From assembly GCA_964641715.1 (NCBI GenBank), contig CAZXMB010000083.1:1-13315 (forward strand): DNA of 13,315 bases, read 5' to 3'. Shown piece after piece: positions 1 to 5,904 of the stretch. Each line of letters opens with the position of its first letter. The stretch's first letter is position 1. The stretch is from CAZXMB01 sp964641715. Its GTDB lineage: Bacteria > Desulfobacterota > BSN033 > UBA1163. A program made the translations under genes and the position numbers. The notes under the pieces are model-generated. The model did not search any database, was not told where the DNA came from, and was given only the letters and a program-made list of their open reading frames with translations.

Positions 1-51
1 GATTTCTGTGCTGGTTGTTTCGTTTTTAGCTAACTTCAGTCAGTAGAGAAT

Positions 52-72
52 CCACCAGCTTGTAGCTGATGG
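52..72 (-). terminator. Hairpin just downstream of pth, possible weak terminator
   Basis: Read on the minus strand, a 9-bp stem (CCATCAGCT pairing with AGCTGGTGG, one G-T wobble) closes a 3-base loop a few bases after the pth stop codon. The position fits an end-of-operon hairpin. No run of T follows it on the minus strand, so it is not a classical intrinsic terminator. It may instead be a 3' stabilising stem or chance. Confidence 0.35.
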
Positions 73-76
73 TAGT

Positions 77-658
77 TCAATTTTCTTCTCTCTTCCCTCT
101 CTTCTGGTATCGATTCATGGCCATCTGAACCCCTTCGATCAGGGCAACCCTTAGAGCCTCGACCGCCAGATCGAGGGTTTTCTCCAGGAGAGGCCTTTCC
201 GACTCATTAAAAGAACCCAATACATAATCGGCCGTCTCCATCCCTCTGAGAGGTCTCCCAATGCCTACTTTCAATCTTAAAAAGTGATTTCCCTGAAGTG
301 AATCGATAATCGAGCGGATCCCCAGATGACCGCCATCTCCCCCCTTTGTTTTAAATCGCAGTCTACCCAAAGAAAGATCTAAATCGTCGTGTATGACGAT
401 GATATCTTCAGGGCCAATTTGAAAAAACCCGGCCACCTTTTGGACTGCCTCTCCGCTCCGATTCATGAAGGTCATCGGTTTGAGAAGGATTACCCTTTGG
501 GAGTTAATGTGGCCTGTTCCGTAAAGAGCCTTGAAGCGTCTGGTGATTAAATGGATGTGATGGATATGAACGAATCGATCCACCACCTGAAATCCAATAT
601 TATGCCTGCTCGTTCGATATTGGACTCCAGGATTCCCCAGTCCGACGATCAGTTTCAC
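77..658 (-). CDS. pth: Peptidyl-tRNA hydrolase
   Basis: This enzyme cleaves the ester bond of peptidyl-tRNAs that drop off ribosomes, recycling tRNA in the cytosol. The 193-residue length is normal for bacterial Pth. The family signatures are visible: the N-terminal GLGNPG with Asn9, the catalytic His19 in TSRHNIGF, Asn66 in TFMNRSG, and Asp91 in HDDLDL, matching the known N10/H20/N68/D93 set of the E. coli enzyme. The start is a GTG (bases 656-658); purine-rich sequence with AAGGAA precedes it on the minus strand. It begins 6 bases after the rplY stop codon, so the two are almost certainly cotranscribed, an order common in bacteria. The identification is secure. Confidence 0.98.
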   Translation of the reverse strand: MKLIVGLGNPGVQYRTSRHNIGFQVVDRFVHIHHIHLITRRFKALYGTGHINSQRVILLKPMTFMNRSGEAVQKVAGFFQIGPEDIIVIHDDLDLSLGRLRFKTKGGDGGHLGIRSIIDSLQGNHFLRLKVGIGRPLRGMETADYVLGSFNESERPLLEKTLDLAVEALRVALIEGVQMAMNRYQKRGKREEN

Positions 659-664
659 ATTCGA

Positions 665-1333
665 TTATTCCTTTTCCTCCTTCTCTTTCTCCTTACCTTT
701 CTCCTTCTCCTTCTCCTCTTCCCCCTCGACTACCTCTGGAGCTACTTCTTCCACTTTCTTCTCTTCGGCAACAGGTGGTACCACTGTCGCAACGGTAAGG
801 CCTGGGTCTGAAAGGATCTTTCCCTTCTCCACCCTGATATCATAAACATGGAGGGAATCACCGATCATCAATGGACTCACATCCAAATCAATGCCTTTGG
901 GAATGTCTCCGGGTAAGCATTGAATCTCGACCACCCTCCGGACCTGTTCGAGAATACCTCCCGCTTTTGTCCCCTCCGGCTTTCCGATGAGATGGATTGG
1001 GACTTCCACGGTCACCATCACATCCATGGTCACTTCATAGAAATCGGTATGAAGCGTACTCCTCTTGAGGGGATCGTACTGGATATCCTTCACCATCACC
1101 ACTTTCCGGTCTAATTGATTACCCTTTTTGATCTCCAGATCAATCAGGACATTCTCCCCGGCCTCTGTTTGAAGGGTTACGGACAACTCCTTTGAATTGA
1201 CCACCAGTGGGATGGTTTCGGTTCGGGGGCCATAGAGGACGGCCGGGACCAACCCCTTGGTTCTCAATCTTTTCGCACCCCCCTTTCCTCTTGCTTCTCT
1301 TACCTCTGCCTTTAATACGGGTCTTTCCATCAT
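665..1333 (-). CDS. rplY: 50S ribosomal protein L25, long Ctc/TL5 type
   Basis: This protein binds 5S rRNA in the large ribosomal subunit; the long form is also called Ctc or TL5. At 222 residues it has the two expected parts: an N-terminal L25 beta-barrel (about residues 4-95, starting LKAEVREARGKGGAKRLR and including LVPAVLYG) and a C-terminal TL5 domain (about 100-190, with LEQVRRVVEIQCLPGDIP). The last 35 or so residues are an extreme Glu/Lys tail of low complexity, common in this family but long here. Two adjacent ATG codons start the gene. The AAGGAG upstream lies 3 bases from the first and 6 from the second, so the second ATG may be the true start. It lies between prs and pth. Confidence 0.97.
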   Translation of the reverse strand: MMERPVLKAEVREARGKGGAKRLRTKGLVPAVLYGPRTETIPLVVNSKELSVTLQTEAGENVLIDLEIKKGNQLDRKVVMVKDIQYDPLKRSTLHTDFYEVTMDVMVTVEVPIHLIGKPEGTKAGGILEQVRRVVEIQCLPGDIPKGIDLDVSPLMIGDSLHVYDIRVEKGKILSDPGLTVATVVPPVAEEKKVEEVAPEVVEGEEEKEKEKGKEKEKEEKE

Positions 1334-1348
1334 TGACTCCTTTTCATC

Positions 1349-1361
1349 GACCGTGACGGTC
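1349..1361 (-). other. Small hairpin in the rplY 5' leader
   Basis: A perfect 5-bp inverted repeat (GACCG and CGGTC around TCA) sits 7 bases upstream of the rplY Shine-Dalgarno sequence in the 98-base prs-rplY gap. It could influence translation or be the remnant of a processing site. It is short and could be chance. Confidence 0.25.
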
Positions 1362-1431
1362 CGGGACTAACCTTGAAATAAAGGCTGAACTTTTCTTCCC
1401 ATTCACCCCCACGCCGTTCTTCAATTCTCGT

Positions 1432-2403
1432 TCAAACAAACAGACAACTCACTGATTCGTCTTCGTAAATTCTTCTTATGGCATCGGCCAACAATGCGGA
1501 TATGGAAAAGACTTTGATTTTCGGACATTCTTTCGCCTCCGACCGGAGAGGAATGGTATCGGTTACAATCATCTCCAGAATCGGAGAGTCCATCAGGATC
1601 TCCACCGCCTTTCCTGAAAGGACCGGATGGGTACAGCATGCATAAACTGCACTCGCCCCTTTCTCAGAGAGTGCATAGGCCGCACGGGCTAACGTCCCGC
1701 CGGTATCCACCAAATCATCCACTAAAACAGCTACCTTATCAGTAACATCTCCGATAATGTTCATCACCTGTGAGACATTAGGGGCTTCTCTTCGTTTATC
1801 AATAATCGCCAGGGAGCTGTTCAACCGTTTTGCATAGGCTCGGGCCCTCTCCACCCCTCCGGCATCGGGAGAGACAATGACGATATCATCCCTGAGATTT
1901 TTCAGATGTTCCAGAAGTACGGGAGCGGCATAGAGATGGTCTACCGGAATATTGAAAAAACCCTGGATCTGGCCTGCATGGAGATCAACCGTCAGGATCC
2001 GGGAGGCCCCTGCAGTGGTAATCAGGTCAGCAATCAATTTCGCCGAGATGGGGGCCCGGGGGGAGACCTTCCGGTCCTGCCTGGCATATCCGTAGTAAGG
2101 CAGGACAGCCGTGATCCTCTCGGAGGAGGCCCTCTTTAGTGCATCGATCATAATGAGAAGCTCCATCAGATTATTATTCACGGGATGACAGATCGACTGG
2201 ATGACGAAGACATCCATTCCCCGTACACTCTCGTTAATTTCAACATTGATCTCCCCGTCACTGAAATTCTTCACCACCGATTTCCCGATGGATGTCCCCA
2301 GGTGATCAGAAATCCTCTCCACCAGACGGATGTTTGAATTTCCGGTGAATATCCTGAGCCAGTTCCGATTTTTATTCTCCTCTACCGGATTTCTTTTCTT
2401 CAT
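1432..2403 (-). CDS. prs: Ribose-phosphate pyrophosphokinase (PRPP synthase)
   Basis: The enzyme transfers pyrophosphate from ATP to ribose 5-phosphate to make PRPP for nucleotide, histidine, tryptophan and NAD synthesis in the cytosol. The class I family motifs are intact: the ATP-binding PYYGYARQDRK near residues 102-112, DLHAGQIQGFF at 140-150, the catalytic flexible loop with KRR at 203-205, and the PRPP-binding loop DDLVDTGGT at 229-237. The length, 323 residues, is slightly above the usual 310-320 because of a polar N-terminal extension of about 15 residues before LRIFTGNSN. The ATG is preceded by GAGAGG at suitable spacing, which supports that start. It sits between tRNA-Gln and rplY, a conserved arrangement with ispE. 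Confidence 0.98.
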   Translation of the reverse strand: MKKRNPVEENKNRNWLRIFTGNSNIRLVERISDHLGTSIGKSVVKNFSDGEINVEINESVRGMDVFVIQSICHPVNNNLMELLIMIDALKRASSERITAVLPYYGYARQDRKVSPRAPISAKLIADLITTAGASRILTVDLHAGQIQGFFNIPVDHLYAAPVLLEHLKNLRDDIVIVSPDAGGVERARAYAKRLNSSLAIIDKRREAPNVSQVMNIIGDVTDKVAVLVDDLVDTGGTLARAAYALSEKGASAVYACCTHPVLSGKAVEILMDSPILEMIVTDTIPLRSEAKECPKIKVFSISALLADAIRRIYEDESVSCLFV

Positions 2404-2496
2404 AAGGACCTCTCTTCTTTGAAAGTGGAAAGCAGAGGGTGGCAGGTCGTATTAATTTTTCTCAACGATCTACCTTCAACTCCTTACTATCGAAAA

Positions 2497-2571
2497 TGGC
2501 TGGGGTGGGAGGATTCGAACCTCCGAATCCAGGTTCCAAAGACCTGTGTCTTACCGCTTGACGACACCCCA
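2497..2571 (-). tRNA. tRNA-Gln (anticodon TTG)
   Basis: Read on the minus strand, a full cloverleaf is visible. A 7-bp acceptor stem (TGGGGTG with CACCCCA) is followed by discriminator G and an encoded CCA end. The anticodon stem CAGGT/ACCTG encloses the loop CTTTGGA, giving anticodon TTG (plus-strand bases 2537-2539 read caa). The T arm contains the standard GGTTCGAATCC. It reads CAA, and by wobble CAG, glutamine codons. It lies between ispE and prs, a location typical of this housekeeping block. Confidence 0.97.
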
Positions 2572-2601
2572 ATCTATTCAAATATTTGAAATTCGAAGTA
2601 C

Positions 2602-2694
2602 GAATATCGAAATTCAAAACAGATCCGAATTCCAAATTTTCAAATCACTTAAACAAAAAGGTCTTCATGTTTCGTATTTTGGATTTCGATATTC
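2602..2694. repeat. Imperfect palindromic intergenic repeat between tRNA-Gln and ispE
   Basis: The two ends of this 93-bp segment are inverted copies. Bases 2602-2619 read GAATATCGAAATTCAAAA and the reverse complement of 2677-2694 reads GAATATCGAAATCCAAAA, so 17 of 18 positions match. The interior is AT-rich and non-coding, with further CGAA/TTCGAA words on the left flank (2591-2608). The right end stops 3 bases before the ispE stop codon. From memory, similar TATCGAAATTC-type intergenic repeats are frequent in deltaproteobacterial genomes; copy number here cannot be tested from one window. It resembles a small non-autonomous palindromic (MITE- or REP-like) element. Confidence 0.6.
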
Positions 2695-2697
2695 TTT

Positions 2698-3552
2698 TTA
2701 TGGAATGCCATGGGCCAGAATAACCTTCCAGCCTCTTTCTCTGACCTTCCTCTTTAACCGCTGGTAGGCCTCTGTTGCCTTTTTCTCGCTGGAGAATAGG
2801 CCAAAAACCGTAGGGCCGCTTCCGGTCATTATAGCTCCTGATGCGCCTGCAGAGAGAAGCATCTCCTTCATTTGGCCTATTTCAGGATATTTTTCGGAAA
2901 CAACCCACTCCAGGTCATTCCAGAGGAGCTGTAAGATCTCCCCACATGTTTTCGGTAATTTTTGAAGATTAAGATGGAAATGCCTTTTTGTCAATACGAA
3001 ATTTTGATAAACCCATTGGCTGGAAACCTCAAAATTGGGGTAGATCAGAACATAGTAAGGCCTCGGAAGGTCAATCCTTTTCAACCTCTCCCCGATCCCC
3101 GATCCGATGGCCGGCCCATCCGTCAGGAAGAAAGGGACATCCGCTCCGATTGCCAATCCCATCTTCATCAGTTCCTTCTGGTTCAATCCCATCCCAAGAA
3201 GTTGATTTAAGGCCTTTAAGGTCATGGCCGCATTACTGCTTCCTCCTCCAAGTCCGGCCCCGAGGGGAATCCTTTTCCCAATATGGATAAAAACCCCTCC
3301 CCCATAGCCCGACCTCACTAACATCGAGTGAGCGGCCGGATAGACCAGATTTCCTCCTCCTGTTGAAAGGCGGGGATGGTCTGTCTGAATATGAATCCCC
3401 TTCTCCTCCCTCAAGGAGAAAGAGAGGGTGTCGTGAAGACTGATTTTCTGAAAGATGGTTTTTAATTCATGATACCCATCTTCCCGTCTTTTGATGATCT
3501 CCAGCCTCAGATTAATTTTGGCAGGAGACTCCAATCGGAGTTCGCCTTTCAT
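2698..3552 (-). CDS. ispE: 4-diphosphocytidyl-2-C-methyl-D-erythritol kinase
   Basis: This GHMP-family kinase phosphorylates CDP-methylerythritol in the MEP route to isoprenoid precursors. At 284 residues it has normal length. The motifs are complete: SPAKINLRL with catalytic Lys12, the glycine-rich ATP loop PLGAGLGGGSSNAA (96-109), the catalytic Asp138 in GADVPFF, and the C-terminal GHMP motif around GASGAIMTGSGPTVFGLF (about 237-254). It implies that the host uses the MEP rather than the mevalonate pathway. The ATG has GGGG 6 bases upstream and AAGAGG further back. The gene is 62 bases downstream of the lipoprotein gene and may be cotranscribed with it. A palindromic repeat abuts its 3' end. 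Confidence 0.97.
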   Translation of the reverse strand: MKGELRLESPAKINLRLEIIKRREDGYHELKTIFQKISLHDTLSFSLREEKGIHIQTDHPRLSTGGGNLVYPAAHSMLVRSGYGGGVFIHIGKRIPLGAGLGGGSSNAAMTLKALNQLLGMGLNQKELMKMGLAIGADVPFFLTDGPAIGSGIGERLKRIDLPRPYYVLIYPNFEVSSQWVYQNFVLTKRHFHLNLQKLPKTCGEILQLLWNDLEWVVSEKYPEIGQMKEMLLSAGASGAIMTGSGPTVFGLFSSEKKATEAYQRLKRKVRERGWKVILAHGIP

Positions 3553-3614
3553 CTCGATCCCCGTTCCTCTTTTAATCCCTTAAGGGTACATGGACAGAAG
3601 TGGAAGGGTTAAGC

Positions 3615-4079
3615 CTAATTTTTAGGTGATGGAAGAAGCTTGATCTCGATAGGCCCCACTCGAATCTCAATCCTCTTCATCTCATCCTCTTTCGGAAGGA
3701 TATAGATGACACTGCTCCATCCCTCTTTGATGAAGGCCAGCATCACATTATGGAGTTCGAAGTTGCTCACGAGTCTCCACTGATAGTTTGGCATTTGTTC
3801 CTTAAAAAAGTTGGCCAACCGTTCCATCTCCCCTTTCCCTTCGTAGATGAGTAGGCCTGTCCGGGTAGCCTTGGTTTCATAAACAAAGGATTCTTTCCGA
3901 TTGAGATTCATTCCGGGAGGGAGGGGGATATCCTCAAAGCGATAGGTGGTTAAGATCTGTTGCTTGGCCTCAGGTCCCCTCTCCTCAATAGTTCCAAACA
4001 TGCCACACCCAAAGGATCCGATGACCAGAAAAAGAATGATTCCTAAAAATAAAATATTCCTCCGTTTTATCTTTCCCAT
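3615..4079 (-). CDS. Small predicted lipoprotein of unknown function
   Basis: I do not recognise a named family with certainty. The 154-residue product has a basic N-terminus (KIKRR), a hydrophobic stretch at about 9-22 and then GSFGC with Cys25. This is a plausible but imperfect lipobox: Gly at -1 is good, Phe at -2 is unusual. The mature part (about 40-150) looks like one compact alpha/beta domain, with YRFEDIPLPPGMNLNRKESF, a middle GLLIYEG segment and a final strand KRIEIRVGPIEIKLLP. An envelope location is inferred. A clear GGAGG lies 7 bases before the ATG. A strong sigma-70-type promoter lies about 140 bases upstream, and ispE follows on the same strand. Confidence 0.75.
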   Translation of the reverse strand: MGKIKRRNILFLGIILFLVIGSFGCGMFGTIEERGPEAKQQILTTYRFEDIPLPPGMNLNRKESFVYETKATRTGLLIYEGKGEMERLANFFKEQMPNYQWRLVSNFELHNVMLAFIKEGWSSVIYILPKEDEMKRIEIRVGPIEIKLLPSPKN

Positions 4080-4218
4080 CTCTCTTCCTCCTTGTCTCTT
4101 TTTATCCCGTCAGAAAATCCCGGCATGTCTGCCCTCCGGCAGCCAGATTTGTCGGGGAAGAATGAGCTCCTTATTGAGGCGGAGTCATAACCCTGTCCTC
4201 TCCAACGGTTTTCACTTT

Positions 4219-4247
4219 ATCATAGGAAAGGTCATCCCTTTTTTCAA
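4219..4247 (-). promoter_or_regulatory. Sigma-70-type promoter for the lipoprotein gene (and perhaps ispE)
   Basis: On the minus strand TTGAAA (plus positions 4242-4247) and TATGAT (4219-4224) are separated by exactly 17 bases, each one mismatch from consensus. It points toward the lipoprotein ATG, leaving a 5' leader of roughly 130 bases. Confidence 0.6.
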
Positions 4248-4389
4248 GTCATTTTTCAACGCGGCCCCCTAATTAGCTAAAATTTAACCAGTTATTTACT
4301 AAAATTGACTAAAAAACGACCACCTTTACCCCAAGTGGTATTTTCAAAATATCTCTTATAAAACAAAATGTTATAGAATAATTATCGAT

Positions 4390-4415
4390 TTGGTATTAAA
4401 ATTGCTCAGTATAAT
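4390..4415 (+). promoter_or_regulatory. Possible promoter of the PqqD/ATP-grasp operon
   Basis: A perfect TATAAT occurs at 4410-4415, 35 bases before the first gene of the operon, in AT-rich DNA. The best upstream element, TTGGTA at 4390-4395, is only 14 bases away, shorter than normal, so either the promoter needs an activator or the -35 element is not TTGACA-like. Placement is inference. Confidence 0.4.
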
Positions 4416-4450
4416 TAGATTTCTCCAAACTTTCCTGAAGAGGCCGAGGA

Positions 4451-4720
4451 ATGGAATCCAATGCGATCAATCGCTTAAGAGATCTTGCACTCAGTGAATC
4501 CGGTTTCCTGTTTGATCCCTATTCCGGGGCCACCTACACAGTCAATCAAACCGGTCGATTTATTCTTCAACTCCTCAAAGAGGGAAAAGGGATCGAAGAG
4601 ATACAGACAGAGATGAGAAAAAATTTTGATACCGGAGACGAAGATGTAAGGAGCGATATTTATGAATTTATCAACCTGTTAAAAGAGAACCATCTTTTAC
4701 CTAATCATTTCTCTCTCTGA
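4451..4720 (+). CDS. PqqD-like protein (RiPP recognition element fold)
   Basis: The 89-residue product matches the PqqD/lasso-B1 type of small winged-helix protein. A beta-hairpin at about 18-31 (GFLFDPYSGATYTVNQTG) is followed by a helix (33-44), a glycine turn (KGIEEI) and two more helices to the end (about 47-58 and 63-80). In known systems such proteins bind the leader of a precursor peptide and deliver it to modifying enzymes. Here it opens an operon with an ATP-grasp ligase and a decarboxylase that itself carries a leader-like N-terminus, its best candidate partner. No radical SAM, lasso cyclase or transglutaminase gene is present. GAAGAGG lies 7 bases before the ATG, and a second AGGA touches it. 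The family call is good; the exact role is inferred. Confidence 0.82.
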   Translation: MESNAINRLRDLALSESGFLFDPYSGATYTVNQTGRFILQLLKEGKGIEEIQTEMRKNFDTGDEDVRSDIYEFINLLKENHLLPNHFSL

Positions 4721-4788
4721 TGAGAATGAAATGGGTTTTATGCGAAATTCGGCTGAAAGCCCTGCCCTTCTATAGTATTTCTTATTGA
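4720..4788 (+). CDS. Possible 22-residue peptide coupled to the PqqD-like gene
   Basis: An ATG shares its first base with the last base of the PqqD-like stop codon (TGATG arrangement) and opens a 22-codon frame ending in TGA at 4786-4788, just before the GGAGG that precedes the ATP-grasp gene. The product would be basic and hydrophobic, with a central CEIRLKALPFY. The arrangement suits translational coupling. The segment faintly resembles the N-terminal helix of lasso-type B2 proteins, which often follow B1 genes, so it could be a remnant. It may equally be a chance frame. Evidence is weak. Confidence 0.22.
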   Translation: MRMKWVLCEIRLKALPFYSISY

Positions 4789-4811
4789 CGGAGGTTCAAC
4801 TGATCGGATCA

Positions 4812-5870
4812 ATGACGAGAGAATTCCATTGGGTCATCGGCGTGACAGGCCTCAATGCAACCGATAATCCCGGTCCGGGCGTATCAGTGATCAGGTCTCT
4901 CCGAGACCATCCTGACTTCAAAGGGAGAATTATCGGACTGGCTTACCATTCTCTGGATCCTGGGGTATACGCATCGGATTTAATCGATTCAGCTTATCTG
5001 ATGCCCTATCCTTCTGAGGGGACTCCTTCGCTTCGAAAAAGGCTGGAGTATATAAAAGAAAAGACGGGTCTCGATCTGGTCCTCCCCACTCTCGATTCTG
5101 AGATATCGGGTTTCATTGCTCTGGAAAATGAATTGAGAGAGATGGGAATCCGATTATTTTTACCCACCAAAGTCCAGTACGAGATGCGATCCAAGATCCG
5201 GCTGTCGGAAGTCTGCGAAAAGGCTGGCCTTGATTTCCCTCTTACCAGAATCATTTCAGAGGTGGACACACTTTATCAGCTCTCCAAAGAAATCCCCTTC
5301 CCCTATGTTCTGAAAGGAATCTTTTACGGGGCTTCGGTAGTAAAAACCATTGAAGAGGCACTTGCAGCCTTTTACCGTACCACCGGCCAATGGGGGTTGC
5401 CTGTCATTGTTCAGGAATTTTTAGTGGGGGAGGAATATGACATCTTAGCCGTAGGAGATGGCAAGGGGCATATGGTGGGAGGAGTCCCCATGAAGAAAAC
5501 TTTTCTTACGGAAAAAGGGAAAGGCTGGGCAGGAGTGGTAGTAAAAGACCCCAGGTTGCTGGAGATCACCGATCAGTTCTGCCGGGTGACGAAATGGCGT
5601 GGACCCTTTGAAGCGGAGGTGCTCAAGACGAAAGAGGAACGGTATCATCTCCTCGAAGTCAACCCCCGCTTTCCAGCATGGACCTATCTTTGTGTTGGCG
5701 CTGGGCAGAACCTTCCCTTCACCGTGGCCCAATTGGCGATGGGGATGGATCCGAGCCCTCTTAACGAATTTAAGGTTGGAACGATGTTCGTCCGAATCTC
5801 TCTCGAACAGATTGTGAAAATCGATTTGCTGGAGGAAGTCGTCTCCAAAGGTGAAATCCATTACCGATGA
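4812..5870 (+). CDS. ATP-grasp ligase (carbamoyl-phosphate synthase/biotin carboxylase-like)
   Basis: ATP-grasp enzymes activate a carboxylate as an acyl phosphate and join it to an amine or other nucleophile. The product is 352 residues from this ATG. Visible are a Rossmann-like N-terminal domain (VIGVTGLNATDNPGPG), an ATP-grasp core with SKIRLSE and YVLKG lysines, the hinge VIVQEFLVGEEYD, and the Mg-binding pair Glu269 (FEAEVL) and Glu282/Asn284 (LLEVNPRFP). The core therefore looks active. The start is uncertain: GGAGG at 4790-4794 is 17 bases from this ATG, a TTG at 4785 has no upstream ribosome site, and a CTG at 4800 has ideal spacing. It lies between the PqqD-like gene and a PLP decarboxylase, which suggests it ligates an amino acid in the same pathway. 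The substrate is unknown. Confidence 0.9.
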   Translation: MTREFHWVIGVTGLNATDNPGPGVSVIRSLRDHPDFKGRIIGLAYHSLDPGVYASDLIDSAYLMPYPSEGTPSLRKRLEYIKEKTGLDLVLPTLDSEISGFIALENELREMGIRLFLPTKVQYEMRSKIRLSEVCEKAGLDFPLTRIISEVDTLYQLSKEIPFPYVLKGIFYGASVVKTIEEALAAFYRTTGQWGLPVIVQEFLVGEEYDILAVGDGKGHMVGGVPMKKTFLTEKGKGWAGVVVKDPRLLEITDQFCRVTKWRGPFEAEVLKTKEERYHLLEVNPRFPAWTYLCVGAGQNLPFTVAQLAMGMDPSPLNEFKVGTMFVRISLEQIVKIDLLEEVVSKGEIHYR

Positions 5871-5892
5871 GTCTCCCCATCCCTTTTAACAT

Positions 5893-5901
5893 AAAGGAAG
5901 G
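5893..5901 (+). promoter_or_regulatory. Ribosome binding site fixing the decarboxylase start
   Basis: AAAGGAAGG lies directly before the ATG at 5905, with AAGGA at 6-base spacing. The later in-frame ATG codons (residues 30 and 33) lack a comparable site. This shows that the leader-like N-terminal extension is very probably translated as part of the enzyme. Confidence 0.7.
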
Positions 5902-5904
5902 ACG

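Larger units (their letters stand above)
4080..4450. other. Divergent intergenic region, AT-rich in its right half
   Basis: This 371-base gap separates the minus-strand lipoprotein gene from the plus-strand PqqD-like gene. I see no credible gene in it. The left part (4080-4262) has ordinary composition and contains the lipoprotein promoter. From about 4263 to 4430 it is conspicuously AT-rich, with repeated CTAAAA words at 4277, 4299 and 4309 and a TATAAT at 4410. It probably holds the control region of the accessory operon. Confidence 0.6.

Noticed and set aside
3573..3588. Palindrome CCCTTAAGGG upstream of ispE as an operator
   Set aside because: A 10-base loopless palindrome is likely by chance, and no second copy or promoter overlap supports it.
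4451..5870. A lasso-peptide gene cluster
   Set aside because: The B1-like protein is present, but there is no asparagine-synthetase-type cyclase, no B2 transglutaminase domain and no separate precursor gene.
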